In this document: positions 55,659-64,000 of the stretch, one piece after another
Layout of the letters: each line of letters begins with the position of its first letter
Position numbering within the stretch: the first letter of the stretch is position 1
Assembly (NCBI RefSeq): GCF_014138605.1
Contig: NZ_JACJHX010000005.1
Coordinates: 186,001-250,000, forward strand
Direction: 5' to 3'
Length of the DNA stretch: 64,000 nucleotides
From: Peribacillus huizhouensis
GTDB taxonomy: Bacteria > Bacillota > Bacilli > Bacillales > DSM-1321
Notes under the pieces: model-generated
What the model was told of the DNA's origin: nothing
Databases searched by the model: none
The model's input: only the letters and a program-made list of their open reading frames with translations
Program-made: the position numbers and the translations under genes

Positions 55659-57032
55659 TTGTCAGAGATCATCCATTTATATCACACAAATGATGTCCAT
55701 AGCCATTTTGAAAATTGGCCTCGTATCGCTCATTTTTTACAAAAAAGAAAAAATCTGCATCAGGAGACTGGCGAAGAGATCCTCCTTCTAGACATCGGTG
55801 ACCATGTTGATCGATGGCATCCCTATACAGAAGGGACACTCGGTAAGGGAAATGTAAGTTTGTTGAATGAATCAGGGTACCAATACGTAACGATTGGTAA
55901 TAACGAAGGAATTACACTCCCGAATGAAGTATTATCTACTCTTTATGATCAAGCAGAATTTAAAGTTCTAGTAGCAAACTTGTATAATAAAAAAAGAATC
56001 CGTCCGAAATGGGCACTTCCATATTTCATACATACTACTAATCATGGTACGAGGATCGCTTTGATAGGAGTCACCGCTTATTTTCATAAATTTTACGAGA
56101 ATTTAGGCTGGTATTTAAATGAGCCTTTTGCCGAATTACAAAAACAACTTAAAGCTATTCATAATCAAGCGGACTTCGTTGTCGTCCTATCACATTTAGG
56201 CATTCATGACGATGAAAGAATGGCTGCTGAATTTCCCGAAGTGGATGTGATACTTGGAGCACATACCCATCATATTCTACACCAAGGAAAAATGGTTGGA
56301 AACTCACTTCTATGCGGGGCTGGGAAATATGGTCAATTTGTTGGGCATGTTGAAATCGAGCTGGATGCAAATCAAACGATCATTCATAAGAAAGCACAGT
56401 TATATGATACGAATGAGTTGGAAGAAGCGCCGAACGAAGATCAATGGGTTGAAAATGTACGTAATGCCGGTGAGAAGGAGCTTGAAGATGTAATAGCTAT
56501 CCTGCCAGAACCTATTGAAAATGACTGGTTTCAACCATCTCCGCTACCTAAACTACTCTGTGAATCGTTAAAAGAATGGACAAATGCAGACTGTGCTTTC
56601 CTCAACGCTGGTCTTCTTCTAGAAGCATTGTCGAGAGGTCCTGTGACAAAAGGGGATATTCATAGAACCTGTCCTCATCCTATTAATCCATGTGTAACTG
56701 AACTAAATGGTGCAGAATTAAAAGAGGTTATTTTGCAATCAAGAGATGAAGAATGGCCACACATTCAGTTAAAGGGATTAGGCTTTAGAGGGACCATCAT
56801 GGGCATGATGGTGTATGAAGGGATTGACTTTGTGGAGAATGACGAAGGACTTATAAAAAAAGTCATGATTAATGGAAATGAACTACAGGCTGATCAAACA
56901 TATAAGCTAGCGATTCCAGATATGTTTACTTTCGGTCGTTTTTTTCCACAGATCAAGCGGACGGAAGCAAAAGAATATTTCATGCCAGAATTTCTGAGAG
57001 ATCTTTTAGCCTGGAAATTAGGTAAAGAATAA
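55659..57032 (+). CDS. yunD: Metallophosphatase / 5'-nucleotidase YunD
   Basis: The 457-residue protein has a calcineurin-like N-terminal domain (HTNDVHSHFENW, LLDIGDHVDRW, TIGNNEGITLP, VVVLSHLGIHDD, VILGAHTHH) and a 5'-nucleotidase C-terminal domain (FLNAGLLLEALSRGPVTKGD). No signal peptide is seen, so it appears to be cytoplasmic, unlike secreted UshA enzymes. TTG 55659 follows AGGGGGAAAAAC. It is likely in one operon with yunC. Confidence 0.9.
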   Translation: MSEIIHLYHTNDVHSHFENWPRIAHFLQKRKNLHQETGEEILLLDIGDHVDRWHPYTEGTLGKGNVSLLNESGYQYVTIGNNEGITLPNEVLSTLYDQAEFKVLVANLYNKKRIRPKWALPYFIHTTNHGTRIALIGVTAYFHKFYENLGWYLNEPFAELQKQLKAIHNQADFVVVLSHLGIHDDERMAAEFPEVDVILGAHTHHILHQGKMVGNSLLCGAGKYGQFVGHVEIELDANQTIIHKKAQLYDTNELEEAPNEDQWVENVRNAGEKELEDVIAILPEPIENDWFQPSPLPKLLCESLKEWTNADCAFLNAGLLLEALSRGPVTKGDIHRTCPHPINPCVTELNGAELKEVILQSRDEEWPHIQLKGLGFRGTIMGMMVYEGIDFVENDEGLIKKVMINGNELQADQTYKLAIPDMFTFGRFFPQIKRTEAKEYFMPEFLRDLLAWKLGKE

Positions 57033-57099
57033 GCTTGGACAATAACACATAATGGCCCTTTTATTCATACAGTATGATGAATGAAAGGGGGCGATTACA

Positions 57100-57405
57100 T
57101 TGATGAATGTAACTCCTATTACGATAGCTGGTAAGACATTTATCGGTATTTCTGTAGCCTTGCCGAAAACAAACTTACTGGCTATTGCTTCAGAAACAGG
57201 ATATATCATGTGTGGTGCATTAGATGTTGCTTTGCTCAATGAAAAATTGGGCGCCCGCAAAATTATTGCTGGTCGAGCAACAGGTGTACGTACACTTGAA
57301 CAGCTGCTTACGGCGCCGTTGGAATCGGTAACGGTAGAGGCAGAAAGATTGGGAATTTCCGTTGGCATGAAGGGCAGCGATGCATTATTGCTCATGCATG
57401 AGTGA
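57100..57405 (+). CDS. yunC: YunC-like protein (DUF1805)
   Basis: The 101-residue protein is a DUF1805 member: LPKTNLLAIASETGYIMCGA, LDVALLNEKLGARKIIAGRA and GVRTLEQLLTAPLESVTVEA are the conserved parts. The function is unknown. TTG 57100 and ATG 57103 are both possible after AAAGGGGGC. It follows yunD, which is the conserved order in Bacillus. Confidence 0.88.
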   Translation: MMNVTPITIAGKTFIGISVALPKTNLLAIASETGYIMCGALDVALLNEKLGARKIIAGRATGVRTLEQLLTAPLESVTVEAERLGISVGMKGSDALLLMHE

Positions 57406-57527
57406 CATATATAGCAATGTGAAAGAGGGCGACTATAAGGGCCTAACTCTTACAAAATGATCTGTATTAAACGTTTGTTTGATACTAGATATTGCAATGT
57501 GGAGTCTAGCCTTAGCTTTAGTCGGCC

Positions 57528-57652
57528 TTTTCTCTGTGGAAATGGGGCGGGGCCTCACAAAATCAGCTCCGAACCGCCACCTTTATAAGGTATTACGCTT
57601 CATAGAACCTGAACATTATTCATCGTTAGGCTTTAGAGAAGGAGCTTATGGA
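57528..57652 (+). repeat. Family D repeat, copy D2
   Basis: This is the inverted partner of D1 at 12838-12957. TCTGTGGAAATGGGGCGGGG, then CACAAAATCAGCTCCG and AACCGCCACCTTTATAAGG are the key parts. An open frame across it is not a gene. Confidence 0.75.
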
Positions 57653-57769
57653 CGTTTCATATGTAAAAGTTAGGGAAAAAATTAGAATGGCTTAAAAAAA
57701 TGTATGTAGTACCGATAAAATACAATGTAGATAATAAAAAATGAATGATGATGTATGTCATATTTTTTG

Positions 57770-57948
57770 TCATGAAGGGCATGAGGACGGAGCTTCGCGA
57801 CTAACTAAAATAGTCAATCTACTATGTAGATCTACTTCCTTTATTAAGAAAGTACTCCAAAATCCAGCTCAGAACCGCCACCATTGTGATAGGTGGAGTG
57901 CGTGCTACAGGATGGACCTTCATAGTAAATGGTGGCGTTTTGTATGAA
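57770..57948 (+). repeat. Family C repeat, copy C7
   Basis: TCATGAAGGGCATGAGGACG, GGAGCTTCGCG, AACCGCCACCATTGTGAT, and the arm AATGGTGGCG define the copy. The right end is TTTTGTATGAA. It ends 42 bp before the HD-GYP gene. Confidence 0.8.
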
Positions 57949-57989
57949 AATTTCAATGTTTCAGTTATAGAGAGGATACAGAACATGTT

Positions 57990-59078
57990 ATGAGGCTACT
58001 GAAAACACAAGCGTTAAAGCCGGGGATGCGGCTAGGAAAAAGTATTTTTAATGACCGGGGAACGATTCTACTAGGAGAAGGCTGTGAAATATCGGACACA
58101 ATTAAACGAAGATTACTCTCATTGGATGTTTCTTTTGTTTATGTCGCAGACGAGCGAACGAAAGATATTAAAGCAGAATCTACCATCTCGCACGAATTGA
58201 GAAGAAGAACTGTTAAAACCATTGAGAATATTTTTCTTGATGTTAAATCCAAGAACATGCAGGAGTGTTCGTTTGTAATTGAAGGGAAAACACAACGAAT
58301 TAGTAAATTACTTGGAAACATTACAACTGAAATCAAAAATAGTGAGAAACTTTTGACATTGCTTTCAGATGTTTATATTCATGATGATTATATCTTTAAC
58401 CACTCTATAAATGTGACATTATATACTTTAGCAATTGCTAAAGAAATGAAAATGAAACCTAAACAAATGGAAATTCTCGGTCTCGGTGCAATCCTTCATG
58501 ACGTTGGAAAAATGCTAGTTCCGCCAGATATATTAAAAAAGCCAGCAAGATTATCTGAGGAAGAATATTCTATGATTAAACAACATTCTGAATTTGGATT
58601 TCAGCTGCTTAGAAAAATTCACTCCGTTCCACTTTTAGTTGCTCATTGTGCCTATCAACATCATGAGCGTTTAGATGGTTCAGGCTATCCTCGTGGTTTA
58701 TATGCAGATGATATCCATTTTTTTGCTAAGATTATTGCTGTTGCAGATGTATTTGATGCCGTCACATCGAATCGAGTATATCGGCAAGCAATGCTCCCGC
58801 ATGAAGCTCTGGAAATTTTATATGCAGGCTCTGAAACTCAATTTGAAGCAAAAATTGTCGAAGCATTTCGGCGCTCGGTTACGATTTATCCAGATGGCTT
58901 AACTGTGCAATTGAACGATGGGCGAAAGGGAGTCGTCTCATCGCAAAATGCTGGAATAAGTGATCGACCAGTTCTGCTAATCATTGAAGAAAATGGTATA
59001 GAACTTGAACATACATACTTCTGTAATTTAAAAGATCATAATCATTTGTTGATTACGAGCTGTTTAGTAGATGATTGA
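57990..59078 (+). CDS. HD-GYP domain cyclic-di-GMP phosphodiesterase
   Basis: The 362-residue protein has a helical/beta N-terminal part of about 120 residues (LKPGMRLGKSIFNDRGTILL) and a central HD-GYP domain. The metal residues are HSINVTLYTLAIA, LGAILHDVGKM and HHERLDGSGYPRGL, all intact, so hydrolytic activity on cyclic di-GMP (or cGAMP) is expected. A C-terminal tail of about 75 residues (LTVQLNDGRKGVVSSQ) follows. There is no receiver or membrane segment. It lies between yunC and lytH, where B. subtilis has yunB, which is not found here. The start is poorly marked: AGAGGA is about 13 bases upstream. Confidence 0.88.
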   Translation: MRLLKTQALKPGMRLGKSIFNDRGTILLGEGCEISDTIKRRLLSLDVSFVYVADERTKDIKAESTISHELRRRTVKTIENIFLDVKSKNMQECSFVIEGKTQRISKLLGNITTEIKNSEKLLTLLSDVYIHDDYIFNHSINVTLYTLAIAKEMKMKPKQMEILGLGAILHDVGKMLVPPDILKKPARLSEEEYSMIKQHSEFGFQLLRKIHSVPLLVAHCAYQHHERLDGSGYPRGLYADDIHFFAKIIAVADVFDAVTSNRVYRQAMLPHEALEILYAGSETQFEAKIVEAFRRSVTIYPDGLTVQLNDGRKGVVSSQNAGISDRPVLLIIEENGIELEHTYFCNLKDHNHLLITSCLVDD

Positions 59079-59115
59079 AGAGAAAAATGAGACGAGTACT
59101 TAGTAACTTATTTTA

Positions 59116-59163
59116 GATGAGCATTTTGATAGGGAGGTACGCCCTGATCAAGATTGCTCATCT
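59116..59163. terminator. Hairpin after the HD-GYP gene
   Basis: AGATGAGCA pairs with TGCTCATCT; within the loop GGGAGGTACGCCC makes a small stem. A weak T-rich tail follows. The remaining gap to 59613 holds two repeats. Confidence 0.55.
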
Positions 59164-59223
59164 TATATTAAGGCTCTTTTCGTAAAGATTGGTGTTTTTA
59201 GCAAGTAACAAATTTGAGCAGAT

Positions 59224-59352
59224 ATTGATTGTCGTGGAAGGTGGGTGACACCTGCTTAGAGAAGCGTGTTGAGGGAGACCCTGCATGTACGAAGCACTGA
59301 GGAGGCTCCTAAGTCCGCCAGCGGAAAGCGAGTACCTGTAACGGAAATCAAT
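59224..59352 (+). repeat. Family E repeat, copy E2
   Basis: ATTGATTG and CAATCAAT-type ends (AAATCAATC) enclose GAGGGAGACCCTGCATG, GAGGAGGCTCCTAAGTCC and CAGCGGAAAGCGAG, matching E1 at 30321 in order. Confidence 0.75.
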
Positions 59353-59407
59353 CCAAGTCGTGTAAAACAGCCTATATTAACGAAGTCCCTCAATAAGCGC
59401 TTTGGAT

Positions 59408-59611
59408 TTTATCCCGCATGACAGAAAGTAAAACCCTCACGTTAAGGCTTACAGGAATCGAGGAAGCAGAGGGTGGGGGATAACTGCCTGTAACAGCCTG
59501 ATTGATGAGATACAGGGAAACTTACAGATACGTGAGCAGGAGGTTTAGAAGAACGAGACTAACAACCAGTGGGTGAAGAAGAAAACCCCACTGATTGAAG
59601 TTTCACTTTAT
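59408..59611 (+). repeat. Family A repeat, copy A4 (204 bp)
   Basis: It begins TTTATCCCGCATGACAG and ends CCCCACTGATTGAAG followed by TTTCACTTTAT, flanked by TTTAT on both sides. The stem region around ACTGTCG is missing. It ends three bases before the lytH stop codon on the - strand. Confidence 0.82.
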
Positions 59612-59613
59612 TG

Positions 59614-60606
59614 TTACTTTGACAGTTCTTTTCGTTCCCATGCACGGAGATGTGGTGTAGGATCAAAGCTCCATTCAATTTTTCCATTATCTTTATACAT
59701 TCCGAAATGAAGATGGGGAGGAAACTTACCGGAAGTTCCTGGAGGTCCATAGCCTGTACTGCCTACCCCACCAATTACTTGTCCTGGTTTTACGATATCT
59801 CCCACCTTAATCCCATCTTTAAAGCCATTTAAATGGGCGAAGTAATGATACGTATTATTAATATCTCGAATGCCAATTCGCCATCCGCCGTATTTATTCC
59901 ATCCTTTCATTTCAACTATTCCATAACACGTAGCGCGTACTGGTAAACTATAGTGGGCAAAGATGTCTGTCCCTTCATGAGATCTCCGACCGCCCCAACC
60001 GCGTGCAACTCCCCACGTACTGCGATACGTATAGTTAGTCTTTACCGGGACAGGAAATGCTTTTTCTTGTAAATCTATCCGATTGAATTTCTTGAATAAT
60101 TTTGCATTGCCCATAATAATCCCAACAGCTTTATCTCTTTTATAAAAATTCCATAAGCCAATTCGGATATTATCCTCATCTGACCCATATGCCAATAGAA
60201 AATTAGCGAATGTAAATAATAAGTCTTCATCACTCGTAAGATCGGCAACGTGATCGCCATTTCCGTCCTTTCCTATGCCATTGAATACGGAGATGGAGTA
60301 TGGATTTGTGTCCTCTTGATTCGGATTTAAGGCACCGCTCCATTGGGCCGGCTTTATATGAATAGAAATATTACCCTTTACGGATTCTACATCATTTCTT
60401 GCCTGTCGAATGCTGCGTTCATATTGGTCGGCAGCCGCAAGGTAATACCATGGAAGTTGAACAGCGGTTTCCATATTTTTAAATAATTCTAATCGCTTTT
60501 CCAGCATTTCCTTTTCTGATATTGCTGTTGATGAAGCAACAGAATGGCTTTCAGGAAAACTAAGTATGGAAAGCAGCAGAAATGATAGCATGATTTTATG
60601 CTTCAC
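59614..60606 (-). CDS. lytH: L-Ala-D-Glu endopeptidase LytH (M23)
   Basis: The 330-residue protein has a signal peptide (LSFLLLSILSFPESHSVASS) and an M23 peptidase domain at its C-terminus. Zinc ligands are in RRSHEGTDIFAH (HxxxD) and PPHLHFGMY (HxH). YHYFAHLNGFKDGIKVGD is the conserved middle part. In B. subtilis LytH (YunA) trims peptide side chains to single L-Ala in the spore cortex and is transcribed late in the mother cell. It is divergent from lipA. Confidence 0.92.
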   Translation of the reverse strand: MKHKIMLSFLLLSILSFPESHSVASSTAISEKEMLEKRLELFKNMETAVQLPWYYLAAADQYERSIRQARNDVESVKGNISIHIKPAQWSGALNPNQEDTNPYSISVFNGIGKDGNGDHVADLTSDEDLLFTFANFLLAYGSDEDNIRIGLWNFYKRDKAVGIIMGNAKLFKKFNRIDLQEKAFPVPVKTNYTYRSTWGVARGWGGRRSHEGTDIFAHYSLPVRATCYGIVEMKGWNKYGGWRIGIRDINNTYHYFAHLNGFKDGIKVGDIVKPGQVIGGVGSTGYGPPGTSGKFPPHLHFGMYKDNGKIEWSFDPTPHLRAWERKELSK

Positions 60607-60790
60607 TTTCTAATTCTCCCTTCTGATGGTAATGAATATCGTTAGTTTGCTGAAATAACAGAGAATTAATTTAATTAATTTTTCCCAATTGACCGATTTA
60701 GTTGTATCCGCTTGCTTTATTATGATATTGTGACACTAGTAGGCAATGTAACCCAACTTTTTCTAATAAAGAAATGGAGTGAGCATCTTC

Positions 60791-61708
60791 ATGACCACCA
60801 AAGAAGAATATCTTCGTAAACCAGATTGGTTGAAGATCAAACTGAATACGAATGAAAATTACACTGGCTTAAAAAAAATGATGAGAGAGCAGAAATTACA
60901 TACAGTATGCGAAGAAGCAAAATGTCCTAATATTCACGAATGTTGGGCCGTTCGTCGGACTGCGACTTTCATGATTCTTGGGGCGATCTGTACAAGGGCT
61001 TGTCGCTTTTGTGCTGTAAAAACAGGTCTTCCAACTGAATTGGATTTGGCAGAGCCAGAACGTGTTGCAGATTCAGTGGTAACGATGAACCTAAAACATG
61101 TCGTTATTACTGCTGTAGCTCGCGACGATTTGAAAGATGGAGGCTCCGGTGTATTCGCTGAAACCGTGCGTGCCATTCGTCGAAAAAACCCATTTACTAC
61201 AATTGAAGTATTGCCTTCAGATATGGGGGGAGTTTACGAAAACTTAAAAACCCTTATGGATGCAAAGCCAGATATTCTAAATCATAATATTGAGACAGTT
61301 CGTCGCTTATCTGATCGAGTCCGTGCTCGTGCCAAATATAATCGCTCACTTGAGCTATTACAGAGAGCGAAGGAAATGTACCCAGAAATTCCAACGAAGT
61401 CGAGTCTTATGATTGGTTTGGGCGAAACGAAAGAAGAAATCATTGAAACGATGGACGATTTACGGGCGCATGATGTTAATATTATGACAATTGGCCAATA
61501 TCTACAGCCATCCAAAAAACATTTAAAGGTGCAAAAGTATTATAGCCCTGAGGAATTTAACGAATTAAAACAAATCGCTTTGACAAAAGGATTCAGCCAT
61601 TGTGAAGCCGGACCATTAGTGCGTTCTTCCTATCATGCTGATGAACAAGTAAATGCTGCTGCGAAGCATATGCAAGAACAAGGTGAGAAAATTCTTGAAG
61701 CGAAATAA
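60791..61708 (+). CDS. lipA: Lipoyl synthase LipA
   Basis: The 305-residue radical SAM enzyme inserts sulfur into octanoyl groups. The auxiliary cluster Cys are in [12 protein letters not shown] and the SAM-cluster Cys in [20 protein letters not shown]-like [20 protein letters not shown] and [13 protein letters not shown] are conserved. ATG 60791 is preferred over GTG 60779, because GGAGTGA overlaps the GTG and has a normal spacing to ATG. A family B palindrome follows and may end the transcript. Confidence 0.97.
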   Translation: MTTKEEYLRKPDWLKIKLNTNENYTGLKKMMREQKLHTVCEEAKCPNIHECWAVRRTATFMILGAICTRACRFCAVKTGLPTELDLAEPERVADSVVTMNLKHVVITAVARDDLKDGGSGVFAETVRAIRRKNPFTTIEVLPSDMGGVYENLKTLMDAKPDILNHNIETVRRLSDRVRARAKYNRSLELLQRAKEMYPEIPTKSSLMIGLGETKEEIIETMDDLRAHDVNIMTIGQYLQPSKKHLKVQKYYSPEEFNELKQIALTKGFSHCEAGPLVRSSYHADEQVNAAAKHMQEQGEKILEAK

Positions 61709-61718
61709 ATAGATTAAC

Positions 61719-61789
61719 AAAAGGGTCAGACTCTACAGGTACTATATACCGTTAAAAACAGTATATAGATTGTAAGGTCAGACCCTTTT
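61719..61789. repeat. Family B palindrome, copy B7
   Basis: AAAAGGGTCAGACT and AAGGTCAGACCCTTTT, with inner ACTATATAC against GTATATAG, make a strong 71-bp hairpin between convergent lipA and the spore lipoprotein gene. It probably works as a bidirectional terminator. Confidence 0.82.
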
Positions 61790-61819
61790 GGGGCCGCTTT
61801 TTTTGATATGGTATGAAGA

Positions 61820-62467
61820 TTATCGATTCGTATTCATACGCTCATCTTTTTGATGGATCATTTCTCCGTTTTCATTTTCTCCTTTGCTATAATCTTTTCC
61901 TTGTGGTGATTTCAACATATTTTGAATTGTTTTGTCGATAGTATGGTCGATATTATTTTGATCGGAACCTCGAGTTGCGAAGTTTTCGATATCTTGAGCA
62001 AGTTTCCAATCATCACTTACATATGCGTGATAATAGCGGGGAACAACTGACATAGCTGTTCTCTTCACTTGATCAGCGGTTTCCGATCGGTTTGATGAGT
62101 TGGTTTCATATACGACAAGAACATCCTCATCTGTAACAAGTGAAGCCGCACGTTTTACGTTCGGCAGTGATGCTGTAAGCGAAGTAATAACACTAGCCAA
62201 TTGTTCCCGATCAATGGCTACATTTTCATTTGCGACGTTTGCAATATTTTTGCCGTTAATATTTGTACTGTCCATTCGAGTAAAGCCAAAATCAGATCCT
62301 TGATTGGTGCTATTGTTATAATCTTCATCATAGTATTTGGTTGGTGAGTTAACTTTAACTGGATTTGAGATGTTGTCGGTTACTTCACTTCCTTGTTCCT
62401 TAGGAGCGGAGCAACCTGCAAATAACGTAATAGAGCATAAGCTTAACGCTAGAACTGCTTTTTTCAA
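61820..62467 (-). CDS. yutC: YutC-like (YhcN/YlaJ-family) spore lipoprotein
   Basis: The 215-residue protein has a lipoprotein signal with lipobox LFAGCSA, a polar Asn/Ser-rich linker, and a YhcN/YlaJ-type domain (LASVITSLTASLPNVKRAAS, then VTDEDVLVVYETNSS). It is a second member of this family beside the gene at 29636. The C-terminal tail is rich in Asn, Gln and Lys. TTG 62467 is chosen because AGGAGG is eight bases upstream; GTG 62476 overlaps this site. In B. subtilis, yutC lies next to lipA, as here. Confidence 0.85.
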   Translation of the reverse strand: MKKAVLALSLCSITLFAGCSAPKEQGSEVTDNISNPVKVNSPTKYYDEDYNNSTNQGSDFGFTRMDSTNINGKNIANVANENVAIDREQLASVITSLTASLPNVKRAASLVTDEDVLVVYETNSSNRSETADQVKRTAMSVVPRYYHAYVSDDWKLAQDIENFATRGSDQNNIDHTIDKTIQNMLKSPQGKDYSKGENENGEMIHQKDERMNTNR

Positions 62468-62577
62468 TAAAAACACCTCCTAAGAGATAGGATGAGCAAA
62501 TACCGCTAAATTTCGCTTAGTAATTGCTGGCTAATCAGTTATAATTTAAGTAGGAATTGGAATAAGAGGTGAGATGG

Positions 62578-62850
62578 ATGATAAGCATCAATAATTTAGC
62601 CTATGACATTGTAGAAGAACGAAGAGATGGCTACAATGAAGAAGCATTTAAAGCTCGTTATAGTGAGATATTGACTAAATATGATTATATTGTTGGTGAT
62701 TGGGGATATGGACAATTACGTCTGCGCGGTTTTTTTGAAGATGATAACCAAAAAGCTACGTTTGATACAAAAATTAGTACATTAACCGAATACCTTTATG
62801 AATACTGTAATTTTGGCTGTCCATATTTTGTTTTAAAGAAAATAAAGTGA
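62578..62850 (+). CDS. yutD: YutD-like protein (DUF1027)
   Basis: The 90-residue protein is a YutD member: VEERRDGYNEEAFKARYSEI, YDYIVGDWGYGQLRLRGFFE and YLYEYCNFGCPYFVLKKI are the family segments. The function is unknown. ATG 62578 follows AGAGGTGAG; GTG 62569 overlaps this site. The final codons ATA AAG TGA are in the outer end of a reversed family A repeat. Confidence 0.9.
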   Translation: MISINNLAYDIVEERRDGYNEEAFKARYSEILTKYDYIVGDWGYGQLRLRGFFEDDNQKATFDTKISTLTEYLYEYCNFGCPYFVLKKIK

Positions 62851-62985
62851 AACTTCAAACAGTGGGGGCTTCTACCCCTTCTGCTTGTAAGTCCCGTTCT
62901 ACTGTTGATCAATTAATCGACAGTACGGACCCGATTACCTCTATCTCACCAATCGGGATTTTACTGCATGTGAATGCAGGATAAA
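62842..62985 (-). repeat. Family A repeat, copy A8 (compact 144-bp form, reverse orientation)
   Basis: Read in reverse it is TTTATCCTGCATTCACATGC...GAAGTTTCACTTTAT, complete with both ends and the flanking TTTAT. Stems are CTGCAT/ATGCAG, CCCGATT/AATCGGG and TACTGT/ACAGTA. It provides the yutD stop codon. Confidence 0.85.
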
Positions 62986-63000
62986 CTAAACAAGCACTAG

Positions 63001-63070
63001 AAAAGGGTCTGACGTCACACTCTATCTTCCGTTTTAAACGGTATGTAGTAGATGTGGAGTCTGACCCTTT
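63001..63070. repeat. Family B palindrome, copy B8
   Basis: AAAAGGGTCTGACGTCACA and TGTGGAGTCTGACCCTTT are the ends. It lies directly after A8, in the convergent gap between yutD and the next gene. Confidence 0.8.
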
Positions 63071-63094
63071 CTTTAAGTGACAGTTATTCTACCT

Positions 63095-63382
63095 CTAATC
63101 AGGAGTTGTAGAATGTGGGGCTTGTTCGTGTTTGTCAGGATCGTCATGGGGTGGGTGGGCACCATCCATTTGACGAGGCAGACTTTCATGAAGCGATTTG
63201 TATTCGTAATTGAAGGCACTCGTATAACGCTGTCCTTCTTTCCATGGAGAGCTTTTATTTTCAACAGATGTCATCTCCCCACGTGGGGCTCCATAAGGTC
63301 CTTCAGGCAGTTCTTCAGGAAGTAAATCATTCTTTTGTTTTTCCACATTTGAGATCTCGTGGAAACGGTTGTTATCATTCAT
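63095..63382 (-). CDS. Conserved hypothetical cytosolic protein
   Basis: The 95-residue protein is polar and Pro/His-rich with no hydrophobic segment. It begins MNDNNRFHEISNVEKQKNDL, holds PEGPYGAPRGE, and ends with HPPHDDPDKHEQAPHSTTPD. I recall similar small proteins in Bacillus genomes near yutD but cannot name a function. ATG 63382 follows GAAAGG by about nine bases; ATG 63391 lies too close. The gap 63383-63719 holds only its promoter region and that of the next gene. Confidence 0.65.
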   Translation of the reverse strand: MNDNNRFHEISNVEKQKNDLLPEELPEGPYGAPRGEMTSVENKSSPWKEGQRYTSAFNYEYKSLHESLPRQMDGAHPPHDDPDKHEQAPHSTTPD

Positions 63383-63719
63383 ATTCAACATCCTTTCTAC
63401 TTCACTGTAAATCTTAGGTTGTCCTTTTCTGTTGAAAACATGAGGTAGTGCATTACTTTTTTCAAATATAGACTTTATACAACAATTGTGAGAACTATGA
63501 TAAAATTATAGTAGTATCATCTTGCATTATGCTGAAATCTAACAAGAATATAGTCGTTTAATTAAGTTGCAAACAGATATATTGTGGGGTTTTTTAAAAG
63601 ATTTTAATAATCTTACATTAGTCGAATAAGAACACATAATACATAGAAAATTATGTTTACGCCAAGACTAGAGAAGAGGGACATGGTATCCTTTTCAAAT
63701 TAGAAAGGATTGAATATCT

Positions 63720-64000
63720 TTGTATTTTGTTGACAGACAGCAAATTGAAAAACATTTACTACATTTGGAACAGCGGCTTCGCATTTTCGAGGAACAGTCG
63801 AATTGGGATAATGAGCTTGCTAGCCTTGCTCTTTGCCGACTTGTTCAGACTTCCATTGATGCAATGTTAGATACAGGGAATGCGATTATTGATGGCTTCA
63901 TTATGCGCGATCCAGGAAGTTATGAAGACATCGTGGACATTCTATTGGATGAAAAAGTAATTGATGAAAAAATGGCCCATCAATTTAAGCACATTCTTCC
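63720..64000 (+). CDS. yutE: YutE-like DUF86 (HepT-like) protein, 3' end cut off
   Basis: The first 93 residues are seen. They begin YFVDRQQIEKHLLHLEQRLR and continue with LALCRLVQTSIDAMLDTGNA and MRDPGSYEDIVDILLDEKVI, matching the DUF86/HEPN fold of YutE. Some DUF86 proteins are HepT toxins, but the RNase motif would lie beyond the window, and no MntA-type partner is seen. Start TTG 63720 follows AGAAAGGA. The place after yutD fits B. subtilis order. Confidence 0.85.
   Translation, partial: MYFVDRQQIEKHLLHLEQRLRIFEEQSNWDNELASLALCRLVQTSIDAMLDTGNAIIDGFIMRDPGSYEDIVDILLDEKVIDEKMAHQFKHIL

Noticed and set aside
57479-57673. 64-codon frame after yunC
   Set aside because: It is an open frame across family D copy D2; the inverted copy D1 has no matching coding pattern.

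Overview
The window comes from a low-GC, spore-forming Firmicute of the family Bacillaceae (Bacillus in the broad sense). Gene content and order support this. The second half matches the Bacillus subtilis chromosome from memory: yuzL and coat genes, fadNAE, yusI, gcvH, yusF, yusE, metNPQ, sufCDSUB, yunF, yunD, yunC, lytH, lipA, yutC, yutD, yutE. Shine-Dalgarno sites are strong, TTG and GTG starts are common, and there are several sporulation genes. Most genes lie on the + strand.

Layout. 1-3.3 kb: nickel uptake (cut-off ABC binding protein, nikR, a small membrane protein, a NiCoT permease). 4.1-10.3 kb: two copper systems, ycnKJI for uptake and csoR-copZ-copA for efflux, with two CsoR-type operators. 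10.6-17.5 kb: a PH-domain protein, the des/desKR cold-membrane system, a broken monooxygenase gene, msrA and an LCP cell-wall ligase. 17.6-22.4 kb: a lone trpB, a terpene cyclase, a DUF1450 protein and a flavin reductase. 22.4-26.5 kb: a Fur-box-preceded iron-siderophore transporter (yclNOPQ type). 27.4-34.2 kb: lipoteichoic acid synthase, a spore lipoprotein, a lysine-riboswitch-controlled permease, a RodA/FtsW protein and a YusU-like protein. 34.5-41.1 kb: spore coat genes and the fadNAE beta-oxidation operon behind a perfect FadR operator. 41.3-48.1 kb: yusI, gcvH, yusF, yusE, then two SAM-I riboswitches controlling metY and metNPQ. 49.2-54.5 kb: sufCDSUB. 54.6-64 kb: the yun/yut block with lytH, lipA and an HD-GYP protein.

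The genes are mostly ordinary core genes. The unusual content lies between them. At least five families of short dispersed repeats fill many intergenic gaps. Family A (51-492 bp, modular, often flanked by TTTAT) is the most striking. One copy splits a monooxygenase gene, which shows that it moves. Its copies carry compensatory base changes in predicted stems, which suggests a selected folded RNA. Its right end repeatedly sits on the stop codon of a neighbouring gene. Family B comprises GGTCTGACC-ended palindromes. Family C has seven copies, all on the same strand, one of them inside the leader of the lysine permease. Family D is a pair related to C, and family E is a pair of a longer GC-rich repeat. 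No tRNA, rRNA, CRISPR array, prophage or protein-coding transposase was seen.
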